A stretch of 64,000 bases of DNA from Diploptera punctata. Taxonomy: Eukaryota > Arthropoda > Insecta > Blattodea > Blaberidae. Positions 36,231-47,600 of this stretch are shown one piece after another (position 1 is the stretch's first letter; each line of letters starts with the position of its first letter). The stretch covers positions 1,128,001-1,192,000 of the forward strand of contig JASPKZ010007288.1 in the NCBI GenBank assembly GCA_030220185.1, written 5' to 3'. The position numbers and the translations under genes are program-made. A model generated the notes under the pieces. It ran no database searches. It was not told where the DNA came from and saw nothing but the letters and a program-made list of their open reading frames with translations.

Positions 36231-38130
36231 GTGGCAAACGAAGAAGAAACTGATATAAATAAAGGATGGGAGGATATAAGCGATACTATTAAATTGTCAG
36301 CATCAGAAAGAGTTGGTTGTTTAAAAAAGAGGCAAAACAAGAAATGGTTTGATGAGGAATGTGCCGACATTGTAAAGAAAAGAAAGAGGGAATATATGAG
36401 AGAGAAGATTAATGATCTTGAAATGAATGCAAAAAATAGGAACATTACAAAATTATATCAGGGAATTAGTATAGAGAAGAAACAGTTTCAGGATAGAACA
36501 AATATAATTCGGAATGAATGAAAATGGGGATATGACTGCAGATTCCAAGAGCATATTAAATAGATGGAAAAGTTTCTTTAATCAGCTGTTAAATATAACA
36601 TAGAGAACAGGACATTGAGGAGGATAAGTTACAGACAGCAGAAATGCTAGTCACAGAGCCAAGTGCATTAGAGGCTGAAATGGCGATTGAAAAATTGAAG
36701 ATGTATAAAGCATCAGGTTCAGATGAGATCCCAGCAGAACTGATAAAAGCAGGGGGAGAAAAATTGATGGAAAAAAATACACTGGTTGCTTAGTATTATT
36801 TGGGAAAAAGTAGCTCTTCCAGATGAATGGAAGGAATCAATTATCGTACTAATTTATAAGAAAGGAGATAAAACTGATTGCAACAACTACAGGGGCATCT
36901 CATTACTTTCAACTTCGTACAAACATCTAACAAATATATTAGTAAGCACACTTACTCCCTATATTGATGACATTCTAGGAGATCATCAATGTGCATTTAG
37001 AAGAAACAGGTCTACAACAGATCAGATTTTTAGTATAAGACAGATTTTAGAAAAGAAATGGGTATATAGTGGTACTGTACATCAAGTATATGTAGACTTC
37101 AATAAAGCATATGATTCAATTAAGAGGGAGAAGTTATATAGTATCCTGCTGGAGTTCGGAATTCCTAAAAAGTTAATTAGACTTATGAGAATGTTTGTAA
37201 ATGGCACAAAGAGTAGGGTGGGTGTAGGCAAAAATGTTTTCGGACACTTTTGAAATCCAGAATGGGTTGAAGCAAGGAGATGCACTATCTCCTCTACTAT
37301 TTAATTTTGTACTAGAGCATGCCATTAAATCTTTAGAGAATGAGGAAGGCTTACAACTGAATGGTATTATTAAACTGTTAGTTTATGCTGATGATGTAGT
37401 ATTGCAGGCTGATAGTGAGGAGATACTAAAGGACAATACGCACACACAATTGAGTAACACTAACAACTTAGGACTGTAAGTAAATATCAATAATACTAAA
37501 TATATGGTCATTATATAATGGAAATGGACAGCTAATGGCAAATGAGGGAAATTTTGAGAAACTGGCTGAAAAATAACAAAAATCACAATTAGCAATGAGT
37601 TGCACAAAGAAATTAAACATAGGCTCAATTCTGGAAATGCGTGCTATTATGCATTGCAGAGTCTCTTGATGTCCCAACTCCTTTATAAAAACGTTAAACT
37701 GAAAATATATAAAACTATTATTCTACGAGTTATACTATATGGATGCGAAATATGGACTCTTACTTTAAGGGAGGAAAGGAGATTACAAGTATTTGAGAAT
37801 AGAGTACTTAGGAACATTTTTGGACCAAAGAGAGATGAACAGACAGCTGAATGGAGATGAGTACATAACAGTGAACTACATGGTCTTTATAGGATGCCAG
37901 ATATTATGAGAACAGTTAAGTCTGGACTGCGATGGGCAGGACATGTTGCACATATGGGGAATGAAAGCCTTGCATGGAAGCTTCTTGTAGGGAAGCCAGA
38001 GGGAAAACGCCAGTTGGTAAATTAAGAATGAGATGGGAGAATAACATTAACCATGATTTGAGGGAAGTAGATTATACAGGGAATGATTGGAAAGCATTAG
38101 CTCAGGATAGGTATGTATGGAGATTTTAAG
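36231..38130 (+). pseudogene. LINE-1fam reverse transcriptase and C-terminus
   Basis: Linker 'KKRQNKKWFDEECADIVKKR' (36231-36521). RT fingers 'DEWKESIIVLIYKKGDKTDC' and 'NNYRGISLLSTSYK' (36786-37253), the first catalytic Asp in 'VYVDFNKAYDSI', 'LKQGDALSPLLFNF', and catalytic 'LLVYADDVVLQAD' (37234-37479). The thumb and 'VILYGCETW'-type block ('VILYGCEIWTLTLREERRL', 37600-37860) are followed by the basic C-terminus near 38000. Breaks occur near 36520, 36780, 37240, 37480 and 37860. The catalytic YADD is preserved. Confidence 0.9.
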
Positions 38131-38186
38131 TCCGCGCGTCCATGAACCTACGGGTTCGATAGTGCCAGTGTTTAAATAAGTAAGTA

Positions 38187-38604
38187 TTCTTAAATTGTAT
38201 TTTAGAGAGATATTATTTAATGTATAAAGGAATTGTTGTAAAGCATTTTCACTTTTCAATAATTATTGATTTACTAAATTACATTGTTTTTGTCTTCAAC
38301 TTGCTTAGCATCAATCCCTGTGTTTGTTGATCTTGAGAATGTACTCAAAAAGTGTAATCTCTGATGAGGCATATTTTTTATGGTAGATATTATTTGTGTA
38401 GTTCATTTTTAATTCTCATCTCTGATACCGTGCAGAGCAGGTGACGATGAGAGTTTTAGTGGGTCGAATTCTCTTCATTTAATTTTATACCGATTTTCAC
38501 AAAATTCCAAATAATTTATACTTTATACACAATTATTCACTATATAAGAACATATGATTTTGCTCTTCTTAACACTGTATAAAATCCTCGATTGTGTTCA
38601 ACCT
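38187..38604. other. Spacer between two LINE-1fam copies
   Basis: About 420 bases of AT-rich sequence with no feature, lying between two same-strand copies of one family. Confidence 0.5.
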
Positions 38605-40209
38605 TCTTGTGATTGAGTGACTTGCGTGCTTAAAAGATCTTAAGAGCTATGCCGGCAGTAGTTTGCTGCCGATAGGGTACCCAAGCCGGACTGGTCGAAA
38701 GTGATATGCCAGACGAAAATATTACCTTGGTCGAAAGAGTGACGATTTTTCACCGTAAAAATACAAACGCCCAGAAATGCGGGCATGAGTTCCACTGGGG
38801 TAGAATTATCCGGAGATCAAATAGTCCCCCATTCGGTTCTCCGGGCGGGGACTAATTCAGGGCACCCATGCCAAAGGCTCAAGCACATGGACATGTCCAA
38901 GGAACATGGGATCTTAGGACATTATCCAATAGCGAGGCGCTAGAGATATTAACGTGGGGAAATCACATTAGGATATAACCGTTCTACATGACGTTAGATG
39001 ACCAGGAGAAGAGATTCAGGAATCAGGAAGCTTTGCGTTATACTACGGGGGTGAAGAAAGACCAGAATATGGAACGGTTTTATTTGTCCGAACGAGTATT
39101 CTGTCCTCTATCCGAGATATTAAGTTTGTCAGTGGTGGAATATAATGCATAATTCTAAGTGTTAAACAACATTATTTTGTAATTATAAATGTACTTGCTC
39201 TCACGGATGATATGATGACAAAATCAAGTAATTATATTACGTACTTGAGAGCCTTTCACGATATCATATTAAAAGAGTCTTAGGAAATTGTAATGCAAAA
39301 GTGTGGCGGGAAGATATATTCACACCAACAATAAGCAAATTCAGTCTTCATGAAGATAGTAACGACAATGGAAGTAGGTTAGCCACCTACGCCACATCTA
39401 TGAATCCCATTGCTAAGAGGACAACATTTCAGCATAAGGATATTCATGGATACACCCGGAAGTCTCCAGATGACGAAAGTTGGAACCAGAGAGATCATGT
39501 AGTAGGGGACAAATACTGGCACAGTAGCATCATCGATGTCAGATCAGTTAGAGGAGCAGACTGCAATTCGGATCATCACCTGGTCAGGGTGAATATCAGA
39601 AAATCGCTTTCGCATGTGAGAAGAAAAACGCTAAAGACTATTCAGAAATATTTAATTTTAAAAAACATGAAAAATGTTGAAATGCGGCAAGAAAACCAAA
39701 TCAAATTTGCTAACAGATTTGGATTACTGGAATCTTCAGAAGACAATACGGCGTACGAAGAAGAAACGGATTCAAATAAATTAATGGGAGGCTGTAAGAG
39801 ATACTATTAAATTGTCAGCATCAGAAAGCATTAGTTATTAAAAAAAGGCAAAACAAGAAATGGTTTGATGAGCAATATCTCGACATTGTGAATAAAATAA
39901 AGCTAGCATTAATGAAATGGTTACAGAAGCCAAATTACGTTAATTAAGAGTAATTGGGTAGAATTAGACGGGAAACTGTCAGGATAAAAATAGTAGAAAT
40001 AGGGAATATTTGAGAGAGAAGATTAATGATCTTCTAATGAATGCTAAAAATAGGAACATTATAGAATTTTATCAGGAAATTAGGATAGAGATGACATTGT
40101 TTCAGGATAGAACAAACATAATTCGGAATGGAAATGGGGATATTATTACCGATTCCAGGAGTACATAAACTATATTGATCAGTTACTTTAATCAGCTATT
40201 AAATGTACA
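38605..40209 (+). mobile_element. LINE-1fam copy 2, 5' half (split by insertion)
   Basis: Its 5' untranslated region aligns with 35050 onward. The EN domain is visible in 'KFSLHEDSNDNGSRLATYAT', 'FQHKDIHGYTRKSPDDESWN', and 'RSVRGADCNSDHHLVRVNIR' with SDHH intact (39301-39810). The linker follows to 'AATCAGCTATTAAATGTACA', where it breaks off. The missing downstream sequence resumes at 43657 with the same register as copy 1. Confidence 0.88.
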
Positions 40210-40489
40210 CGTAGCGACAAAAATAATGAGCAGCTTAAAAATGCAAGTTTCTTCTTATGGCCCACTGCGCATACCCGAAAATCCAAAGCTGAGGTTCACG
40301 AGGTAACGCACTGTTAAATGTTTTAAATACGCTGTATTTGGTTTTAATGGTGTGTTAAATAGTTAAAGAATAATGAAGGAGACATGTTTTTAGATATTTA
40401 AGAGTGTTGGACAAATGCAATATTACTCAAATTGCGACAAGTTCATCTCTCGTTCATATTGTGAAAGTAAATACGGCAACTAACAGCAG

Positions 40490-40612
40490 ACGTTCGAATA
40501 GCGTAGATGGTTAAACTGCGTACAACGAAATAAAATGTGTGAGAGCCAGGGTTCAAATCCTCCGACAATTACTTTGATTCATTTATATTTTCGCAATATA
40601 CATCCTATAATA
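40490..40612 (+). mobile_element. tRNA-like segment (family E type)
   Basis: 'TAGCGTAGATGGTTAAAC' (A-box-like) and 'CCAGGGTTCAAATCCTCC' (B-box-like) are spaced as in a tRNA. A T-rich stretch like that of the 23.4-24.0 kb family follows. It is not a functional tRNA gene: no acceptor-stem pairing was evident. Confidence 0.45.
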
Positions 40613-40712
40613 TTTAATTCCTGCCACATAATCTACGTTCACTTTACACTATCTTAAGTAACATTCCTGCCTCTATAATACTATTTATCAAGCGGTATAA
40701 ATTTAATCGTGC

Positions 40713-42365
40713 GTGCAATACCACGTTTTATTAAACGATACGAGACCCTCGAGAGTCATCCATCTCCAAGAGGAAAGAACAACAAATTTCGAGCCCATCA
40801 CAGTAGAAGAAATAGAGGAGGCGATCAAAAACTCGCGAAACGGGAAAGCCTGTGGACCGGACCTAATATTTAATGAACGCCTCAAGACGGCTTTACCATT
40901 GCTAAAAGAGACTTGGGCATCCCTGATAAATGAATGTCTGAAGAGAAGGAGGATACCGGAGGGTTGGCGAAGGTCAGACATCAAAATGTTATATAAGGGC
41001 AAAGGAGACGTGGGGGACCCGAATACCTATAGAGGGATTGCTCTTGAATGTACACTATTCAAGATTATGACAGGCATCCTAACAAAACGTCTGACCGCAC
41101 TAACAGATCACCATATCCCAGACCAACAGTTTGGATTTCGAAGAGGGTAGATCAGCACTGCACGCTGAAAACTGCCTACTACTGGATGTAGAGGAGGCAC
41201 TGAGAGTGCCAAGGGGAAAACTGTAAGTAATATTTATTGATTTCTCCAAAGCATTCGACACTGTCAACAGAAAACTGCTAGTGGCAAAACTGGAATGCCT
41301 AATCGGACGAGAACATTTCATGACGGCCACAATAAGAGATATTCTAGCCCGGAACGAGGTGTCCGTCCAGAACGGGACCTCCATCTCAAAGCAAATATCA
41401 CAGACGACCGGTGTCCTACAAGGCGACCCCCTGAGCCAACTTCTATTCTCGATCGCCACAGCTGACGTCACACAGATCCTGGAGGGAAATGCCAAGCTCT
41501 ACATATATGCGGACGGCATGGCCCTGACATTCCCGTGCTGCGAAACACTGCAAGACAATTTAAACCGACTTGCAAAATGGCAGATGAGAACGACCTGAAA
41601 TTAAACGAGGACAAAACTGTTCCTATGACCTTCAGGAGAGGAGGCAGGCTAGCGGGAAAGGACAAGGTTATGCTGAATACCGGAGCGCTGTCCACAGTCA
41701 ACAGTTTCAAATATCTAGGTATCACTCTCCAGCCTAAGGGAAAATACTTCAACCTGCATATATCGGACAGGACGAGCCAAGCAATCAAAGCCATGCACGA
41801 AATAAAAGACATAACCAAGATGTCCAAGGAAGCAGCAATAAAACTCTTCCACACCAAGATTGTACCCATAGCCACATACGGTCTTCAACTGATATGGGAT
41901 CATCTGGACACCAACAGCTTTAGACGCCTGGAAAAAGTGAAATCATTGTATTTGAAAAAGGTAGCGGGTCTGTCAAAGTTCGCACCCTCCCGCACGGTCT
42001 ATGAACTGACAAAGGAGCTATTTCTCATAGAAGAGCTCCGATTGAAACTATTCCTGACATCTACAGCGAGCTATAATACTGTACTAAGAGAGCTGCAGCT
42101 GAAAAAAGAATCCATTTGGACCGATTTCTACAACACGGATGCCATGACCTCAGAAGGCTGGAAGAAGCCGAACTACGAACTACGACACTTAGTGACCCGG
42201 CTAGCAGTACACGGCTTCCATCACAGACTGTGCAAAACGAAACAGTTTCATGACCCGGGACCAGAATGCGTGTGCGAGCGATGCGGCATGTTATGCGAGA
42301 GATACCATGTGCTAAAGTGCAAAAACAGACGGCAATCTCTGACAGGATTCTGTATGGACAGATAA
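40713..42365 (+). pseudogene. Non-LTR RT with C-terminal zinc knuckle, YADG at active site
   Basis: RT fingers 'RNGKACGPDLIFNERLKTAL' (40713-41150) and 'NTYRGIALECTLFKIM'. The first catalytic Asp lies in 'IFIDFSKAFDTVNR' (about 41235), then 'GVLQGDPLSQLLFSI' and the active-site block 'YIYADGMALTF' (about 41500-41530), where the second Asp of YADD is Gly. The thumb 'FKYLGITLQPKGKYF', 'ATYGLQLIWDHL', and a C-terminal 'CVCERCGMLCERYHVLKC' knuckle lead to the stop at 42363-42365. Breaks are a shift near 41145, a stop at 41222-41224 and a shift near 41580. It is GC-richer and better preserved than its host element, so a later arrival. The clade is not settled (R1/I/CR1-type tail). Confidence 0.85.
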
Positions 42366-42565
42366 ACTAATATAGATTAACTAATCTTTGCCCATTGTGC
42401 GCTATACATTATTATTACTACATAAATGTATCCAATTTACTTTACTTAAAAATATAATATAGCTTCATATATTTATGTGTTTATTTATTTATAACGTATT
42501 AGTGAGGAAAAAGTTTCAACCTTCAATTATAATATTTAGATTATATATGTCAAGTCCATCATAAT

Positions 42566-42652
42566 AATATCTCATAGATGATGGACAATAATAAAAAATA
42601 ATAATAATAACTATCATTATCATTATTATTATCCGTCATCTATTAAGATATT
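42566..42652. repeat. Imperfect palindrome
   Basis: 'ATATCTCATAGATGATGGA' at the left and the reverse complement of 'TCCGTCATCTATTAAGATAT' at the right flank a TAA/ATT-rich centre that is also self-complementary. An ~87-base hairpin could form. Confidence 0.65.
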
Positions 42653-42704
42653 AAAAAAATAATAATGATGATCATAATAATGGAATATATCAATTGATGT
42701 GAAG

Positions 42705-43275
42705 AAAGTAATTACCTTGGGATCAAAATTAACTCAAAATGTCCCCAAGAAAATGACATAAAATATAGAATTCAAAAAGGCAGATCGGTAATAAAGTTGT
42801 TTAAACGGAGTTGTATGGGAGCAGATCATAATAAAGTTAGCTAATTAGAAATTTTATAAATCCATAATTCAAAGCACGCTTAACATTCGGTGCAGAAACT
42901 TGGTATCTGAATACAAATGTCGGTTTAATGCTTATGTATACCGATATGGATTCTTACAGACGCTCAACTAGACATTCTAAATTGGAAAAAAACAGAAATA
43001 CAATCATTACACAACAAACGAAAGTTCAAAATTCAATATTAGATTTTATGAGAAGCAGATAACTAGAATGGTATTGTCATATACGTAGGATACCAGAGAA
43101 AACATTACCCAGACAAGCTTTGGAATGGATACCACCTGAAAAAGGAAAGAGAGGTGGACCAGATTTAAATGGATGGATGAATTAAGAAGAGATATGAGGG
43201 AGCTAGGTCTGGAAGAACTGGAATGAGAATATAGAGAAGAATAGAGAAAGAAGATAAAAATTTAAAAAGCTTTGG
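42705..43275 (+). pseudogene. LINE C-terminal relic
   Basis: Reads 'YLGIKINSKCPQENDIKYRI' (thumb YLG motif), 'LTFGAETWYLN', 'RHSKLEKNRN' and 'LEWYCHIRRIPEKTLPRQAL', followed by 'PEKGKRGGPDLNGWM'. Stops and shifts are frequent. It lies inside the TIR element. Confidence 0.65.
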
Positions 43276-43399
43276 GCATAGGAAGATGTTTTATTACACT
43301 GTAAACCTGTTTATAAAGAAGTAAATAATAATATTAACAATAAAAATATTATTACTTCCAAACAGTTAGTACGTTTTTTCTTTAATAGTGAATATAGAG

Positions 43400-43510
43400 T
43401 ATAAAATAGAAAGCACTTTAACAATTAAAAGAATAACCTGACAGGAAATCAAACCTGCGACCTCTTGTATACGAATCATGCCACTAAGCACTGAGCTACG
43501 CTTTCGTTGC
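43400..43510 (-). mobile_element. tRNA-like segment, minus strand
   Basis: On the minus strand, 'AAGCGTAGCTCAGTGCTTAG' (A box) and 'GTCGCAGGTTTGATTTCC' (B box) are about 35 bases apart. A T-rich stretch follows. It resembles the tRNA-like segment at 40490 in opposite orientation, near the other end of the same insertion. Confidence 0.45.
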
Positions 43511-43656
43511 CATGATGCATTTAGAAAGAATACTCTTCAAGTGAAGAAGGAAAACGTATCGTAGCACTACTGTGCAATTAGTTTACTCGTGTGAATCGCG
43601 CGATAGAACTTGAAATATTCGAGATCAAGAGTCGGTACATTCTTTTTGTCGCTAAG

Positions 43657-44483
43657 TGTACATACAGAACATGATATTGAAGAAGATAATTTACAGAGAG
43701 CAGAAATGTTAGTCACAAAACCAAGTGCAATAAAGTTGAAATGTTGATAGAAAAAATGAAAATGCACAAAGCATCAGATTCAAATCAGATCCCAGCAGAA
43801 ATTATAAAATCAAGGGAAGAAAAATTGATGACAAAGGTATGCCGGTTGCTTAATATGATTTGGGGAAAAGGAAGCTCTTCCAGATGAATGAGAAGAAACG
43901 ATTATCGTACCAGTTTATAAGAAAGGAGATAAAACTGATTGCAACAACTACAGGGGCATCTCATTACATTCAACTTCGTACAAAATTCTAATAAATATAT
44001 TAGTAAGCAGATTTGCTCCTTATATTCATTACATTCTAGGAGATGTGGATTTAGAAGAAAAATATCTACAACTGATCTGATTTTTTAGTATAAGACATAT
44101 TTTATAAAAGAAGTGGTAATATAATGGTACTGTACATCAACTATACATAGACTTCAAAAAGGCATGCGATTCAATTAAAGGGGAGAAGTTATATAGCATC
44201 CTGCGGAGTTCGGAATTCCTAAAATCTTAGTTGGACCTATATGTATGTGTCTAAATGGCACATAGAGTAGGGTGCGTGTAGGCAAACAGTCTTCGCATAA
44301 TGTTGAAATACACAATGGGTAGAAGCAAAGAGACGCACTATCGTCTCTGCTATTTAATTTTGTACCACAGCGTGCCATCAAATCTTTAGAGGATGAAGAA
44401 AGCCTTACAACCCTATGGTAATAAGCTGTTAGTTTATGCTGATGATGTAGTACTTTTATGCGATAGCGAGGAAATGAAGAACA

Positions 44484-44515
<32 letters not shown>

Positions 44516-45285
44516 ACTATAGAGTAACTCTAAGAAATTGGGACTGGAAGTAAATATCAATGAAATTAAATATATGGTCTCACATATAAATATATTGTGT
44601 AATGAAAATAGTCACCTAATGTTAATTGAGGGAAATTTTGAGGAAGTTGCTGAACTAAAATATCTATTAACAATAATCACAACTAGGAATGAGATGCACA
44701 AAGAAATTAAACGTAGGCTCATTTTCGGAAATCCGTGCTATTATGCAATAAATTGACTCTTGAGGTCCCAACTCCTTTCAAGAAACATTGAACTAAAATA
44801 TATATAAAAGTATTATTCTAACAGTTAAATCATATTGATTCGAAACATGGACTCTTACTTTAAGGGAGGAAAGGATATTAAGAGTATTTGATAATAAATT
44901 TCTTAGGAAAATTTTTGGACCAAAGAGTGATGAAAAGACAGGTGAATGGAGAAGACTTCATAACTGTGAACTACATGATCTTTATAGGAAGCCACATAAA
45001 ATGAGAAGAGTTAAGTCTCGTAGACTGCGATGGGCAGGAGATATTTGGAAAGAATGGGGATTGAATGACGTACGTTGATGCTTCTTGTAAGATAATCAGA
45101 CGAAAAACGCCAGTTGGTAGACCAATAATGAGGTGGGAGAATAGCATTAAGTATTATTTGAGGGAAGTATATTATACAGGGAAAGATTGTAATGCATCAG
45201 GTCAGGATAGGGATGTATGGAGAGCTTATGTCCCTGCGGGCATGAACCTACGGTTTCGATAGTGCCAATGGATGAGTTAGTTGGA
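43657..45285 (+). pseudogene. LINE-1fam copy 2, 3' half
   Basis: Continues the copy that stops at 40209: linker 'NRAEMLVTKPSAI' type residues, RT fingers 'YRGISLHSTSYKILINILVS', the YADD block near 44437-44455, a (CA)n expansion at 44482-44513 just after it, 'KLGLEVNINEIKYMVSHINI' (44538-44756), and the C-terminus 'TPVGRPIMRWENSIKYYLRE' (45065-45262). The 3' tip is at 45285. Heavily decayed. Confidence 0.85.
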
Positions 45286-46900
45286 TAGAATCCTGTTAAA
45301 ATTAAGAGTCACATATCTCTTCTCCACACTTGCAGACGTCCTAACTTGAAAAGCCCTCATCACTACTACATTATTCTCTCAGGTCGCTTAGTTTCTCAAC
45401 ATTTCGTGTAGGCAAGGGTTAGCAGTTAAAGCACTTAGGACGTTTAAAAACACACCGGTAAAATCGAAGCCTGTGACAGTGACAGTACCAAATTCTATGT
45501 AATCAATCGAGAAGTTTCACGCATATCCCGGTCCCGTAGTCGACTCTGTCTAATGTGATCCGTGTTAAACTCGACAATTCGGATGCCGATCAGATCTCCG
45601 ACCTGTCTTCGTGCACACGTGTCTACACAAGTCTAGACTTGTATGTGTCGGAGAAGAGAAATACTTTAGATGTATTTATATTTATATCAATTTTGCAGAT
45701 GGTCTCAACGTCTTCTAATGAAGAGTGCATTCATTTATAATGAATTCAACTTATAATAATGTATCTGTTGGATTCATTAATCACCTAGGTCTGTTAAAAC
45801 TTCCCCACAATTTTCTGTTTAACCTAATTCTGGTGAGTTCGGTTGTTTGAATAATTTCTTTAACTTGAAGTTAATTAGACTGTTTCCTGATATTCCTCGC
45901 TTCTTGTTAATCAGCTATCCTGGAAGTAATCTAGAGCAGCAGGAGTTGATAATTTCCAACGTCTTGCGGTTAATTAGTTCGCACTTCGTGTGCTGCTGAC
46001 CTCAGTTTTTTTAACTTTAACATTATTGTGCCCATTAAGCACAATTTCGCATCTTCAAAGAAAATCGAGTACTGGCGGAGGGTAAAATAAATTGCTGGAG
46101 GGGAAAGTGGGACGGAAATTTATCTTCTGCGTAGGGAATATTGCCAAAGTCTGACTCAGGGGTTGCAATTCTCTTCCTGTCTTAGTTTTCTAAAGTAACA
46201 TCTGCTACAAAAATTATAATTGTTTTAGTATTTAGAAATTCGACAGTATTTAATGTCTATTTTATATAGAGACACTTGAAAGTTAAAGGCGTTTCCTCGT
46301 CTAGGAAATTATACTACTTAGTATTTTTGTTAATTCCGAAGGAATGTAGATTTTGATGTTATACCCATGGTTTTTTACTAATTCTCATGGATCCTACTTT
46401 CTGGAAGCAGACTTTTTTCATGATTTTTATTTATTTATTTTTGAAAAAATTGAGATCCGATTTTGTGTATTCAGGAATATTTTATTTTTAGCACTGTTAC
46501 CTCCTAGATTTGTTTTTCAAATTAATATTTTTCTTAGCTAAAAAGTACGACAACATACATATTGCCACGTTTACGGTTTTTGCATCTTATTGCCCCGCTC
46601 TGATTTTGTAAAAAATATTTGCATAGATTTTCTACGATTTTCTAACCAACTATGTCATTGAAGGAGTGGCCAAGATTTTTTTTATAATTCTCTAATTGCC
46701 ATGGCCCCTCTAGCCCTTTGCCGATGAGCTTCCAGTTCTGGTTATATTGATCTATTTACTGCTTATAAAAGTGGTGATGTAAAATTCTCAAAACAAATTC
46801 TAAACGAAGCCGGCCGTTGGCGATGGTAGTAACACCTACCAGGCAGCGGACGAAACGAGAATTATAGAAATTTATATGTGGGAAGAATTGTTAATGTTTG
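45286..46900. other. Non-coding; possible tRNA-like relic at 45405-45480
   Basis: A weak A-box/B-box pair ('GGTTAGCAGTTAAAGCACTT' and 'CCGGTAAAATCGAAGCC') lies at 45415-45475. Nothing else is assignable. Confidence 0.3.
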
Positions 46901-46904
46901 TACC

Positions 46905-47005
46905 AAGTCTAGAATGATGTAATGGGCTTGCACACTCCTACGGAGAAGGAGAGGTCCACGTTTCGATTCCTGGTTCAGACTTTAATTTTTCTTTTCACAA
47001 TATTT
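46905..47005 (+). mobile_element. Family E-like tRNA-related segment
   Basis: Contains the B-box-like 'CACGTTTCGATTCCTGGTTC' followed by 'AGACTTTAATTTTTCTTTTC', matching the junction seen twice at 23.4-24.0 kb. Confidence 0.45.
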
Positions 47006-47294
47006 TTATAATATTATAATTTGATCTACTTAACTAAAGCTTTATGCTTACAAAACGTAACGAGATAAATTTACTAAATTTCAGTTAAGTATACGATATG
47101 CATAAACATAAAAAAATATGCACTTCAGTCCGAAAATGTTTAGTTTATCGTTATTGGAGGTTACAAGTGCGCTCAAAAATGTTTTTTGCTGCAAATAAAT
47201 CCCGTTAAACTAATATTTTATATTTTAATTTGTTCTTTATAATTTTTTTAACTTAAATCACCACTTTTCACTTAGTATAGAAACCATACATGTA

Positions 47295-47600
47295 TTAACT
47301 CAGTTTTTTTGTTCTTCTTCTTCTTCACTTCCTGGTGTAGGCAAGAGTTGCCTGTTCCGTCTTCACTAATATATCTAAGACCATCTCTTCGGAGGACGTC
47401 CGACATCTCTACTTCCTCTTGGAAAATAATGGAAGATTTTATTTGGTAATCTACTTTCTTCCATTCTTTCTACATATTCTTTCCACTGTATTTTGTTGTT
47501 AAATATCTTTTCTTTTATGGAGTAGATCTGCAGTTCTTCACGGATATCCTCGTTTCTTATCTGGTCCATTCTATTGCAGCCGTTTACTCCTCAGTTTTGT
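47295..47600 (-). pseudogene. LINE-2fam C-terminal fragment with (GAA)n tail
   Basis: The minus strand encodes 'MDQIRNEDIREELQIYSIKE', 'QWKEYVERMEESRLPNKIF' and 'RGSRDVGRPPKRW' (47375-47569), the same order as the fragment at 4257-4781. A GAA-rich tail follows at 47312-47325. Confidence 0.85.

Larger units (their letters stand above)
35050..38186 (+). mobile_element. LINE-1fam (RTE-like), near full length
   Basis: The 5' untranslated part (35050-35358, starting around 'GGCTTGCGTGCTTAAATG') is shared with the copy at 38605. It is followed by endonuclease, linker, reverse transcriptase and the family 3' tip ending 'GTGCCAGTG...AAGTAAGTA'. About 3.14 kb with a single ORF layout (EN-RT) and no zinc-knuckle ORF1 matches the RTE group. 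Many frameshifts and stops are present. Confidence 0.88.
40210..43656. mobile_element. Unclassified TIR element inserted in a LINE
   Basis: The LINE-1fam copy is interrupted exactly here. TGTACA occurs on both sides (40204-40209 and 43657-43662), while the intact copy at 36590 has a single equivalent site. The inserted ends are short inverted repeats: 'CGTAGCGACAAAAATAATG' at the left, and on the minus strand 'CTTAGCGACAAAAAGAATG' at the right (17 of 19 match). The 3447-base insert contains tRNA-like segments near both ends and two LINE relics, but no transposase I can recognise. The superfamily is undetermined. Confidence 0.75.

Noticed and set aside
41100..41875. Minus frames of 131 and 135 codons
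   Set aside because: They are antisense of the GC-richer RT at 40713-42365.
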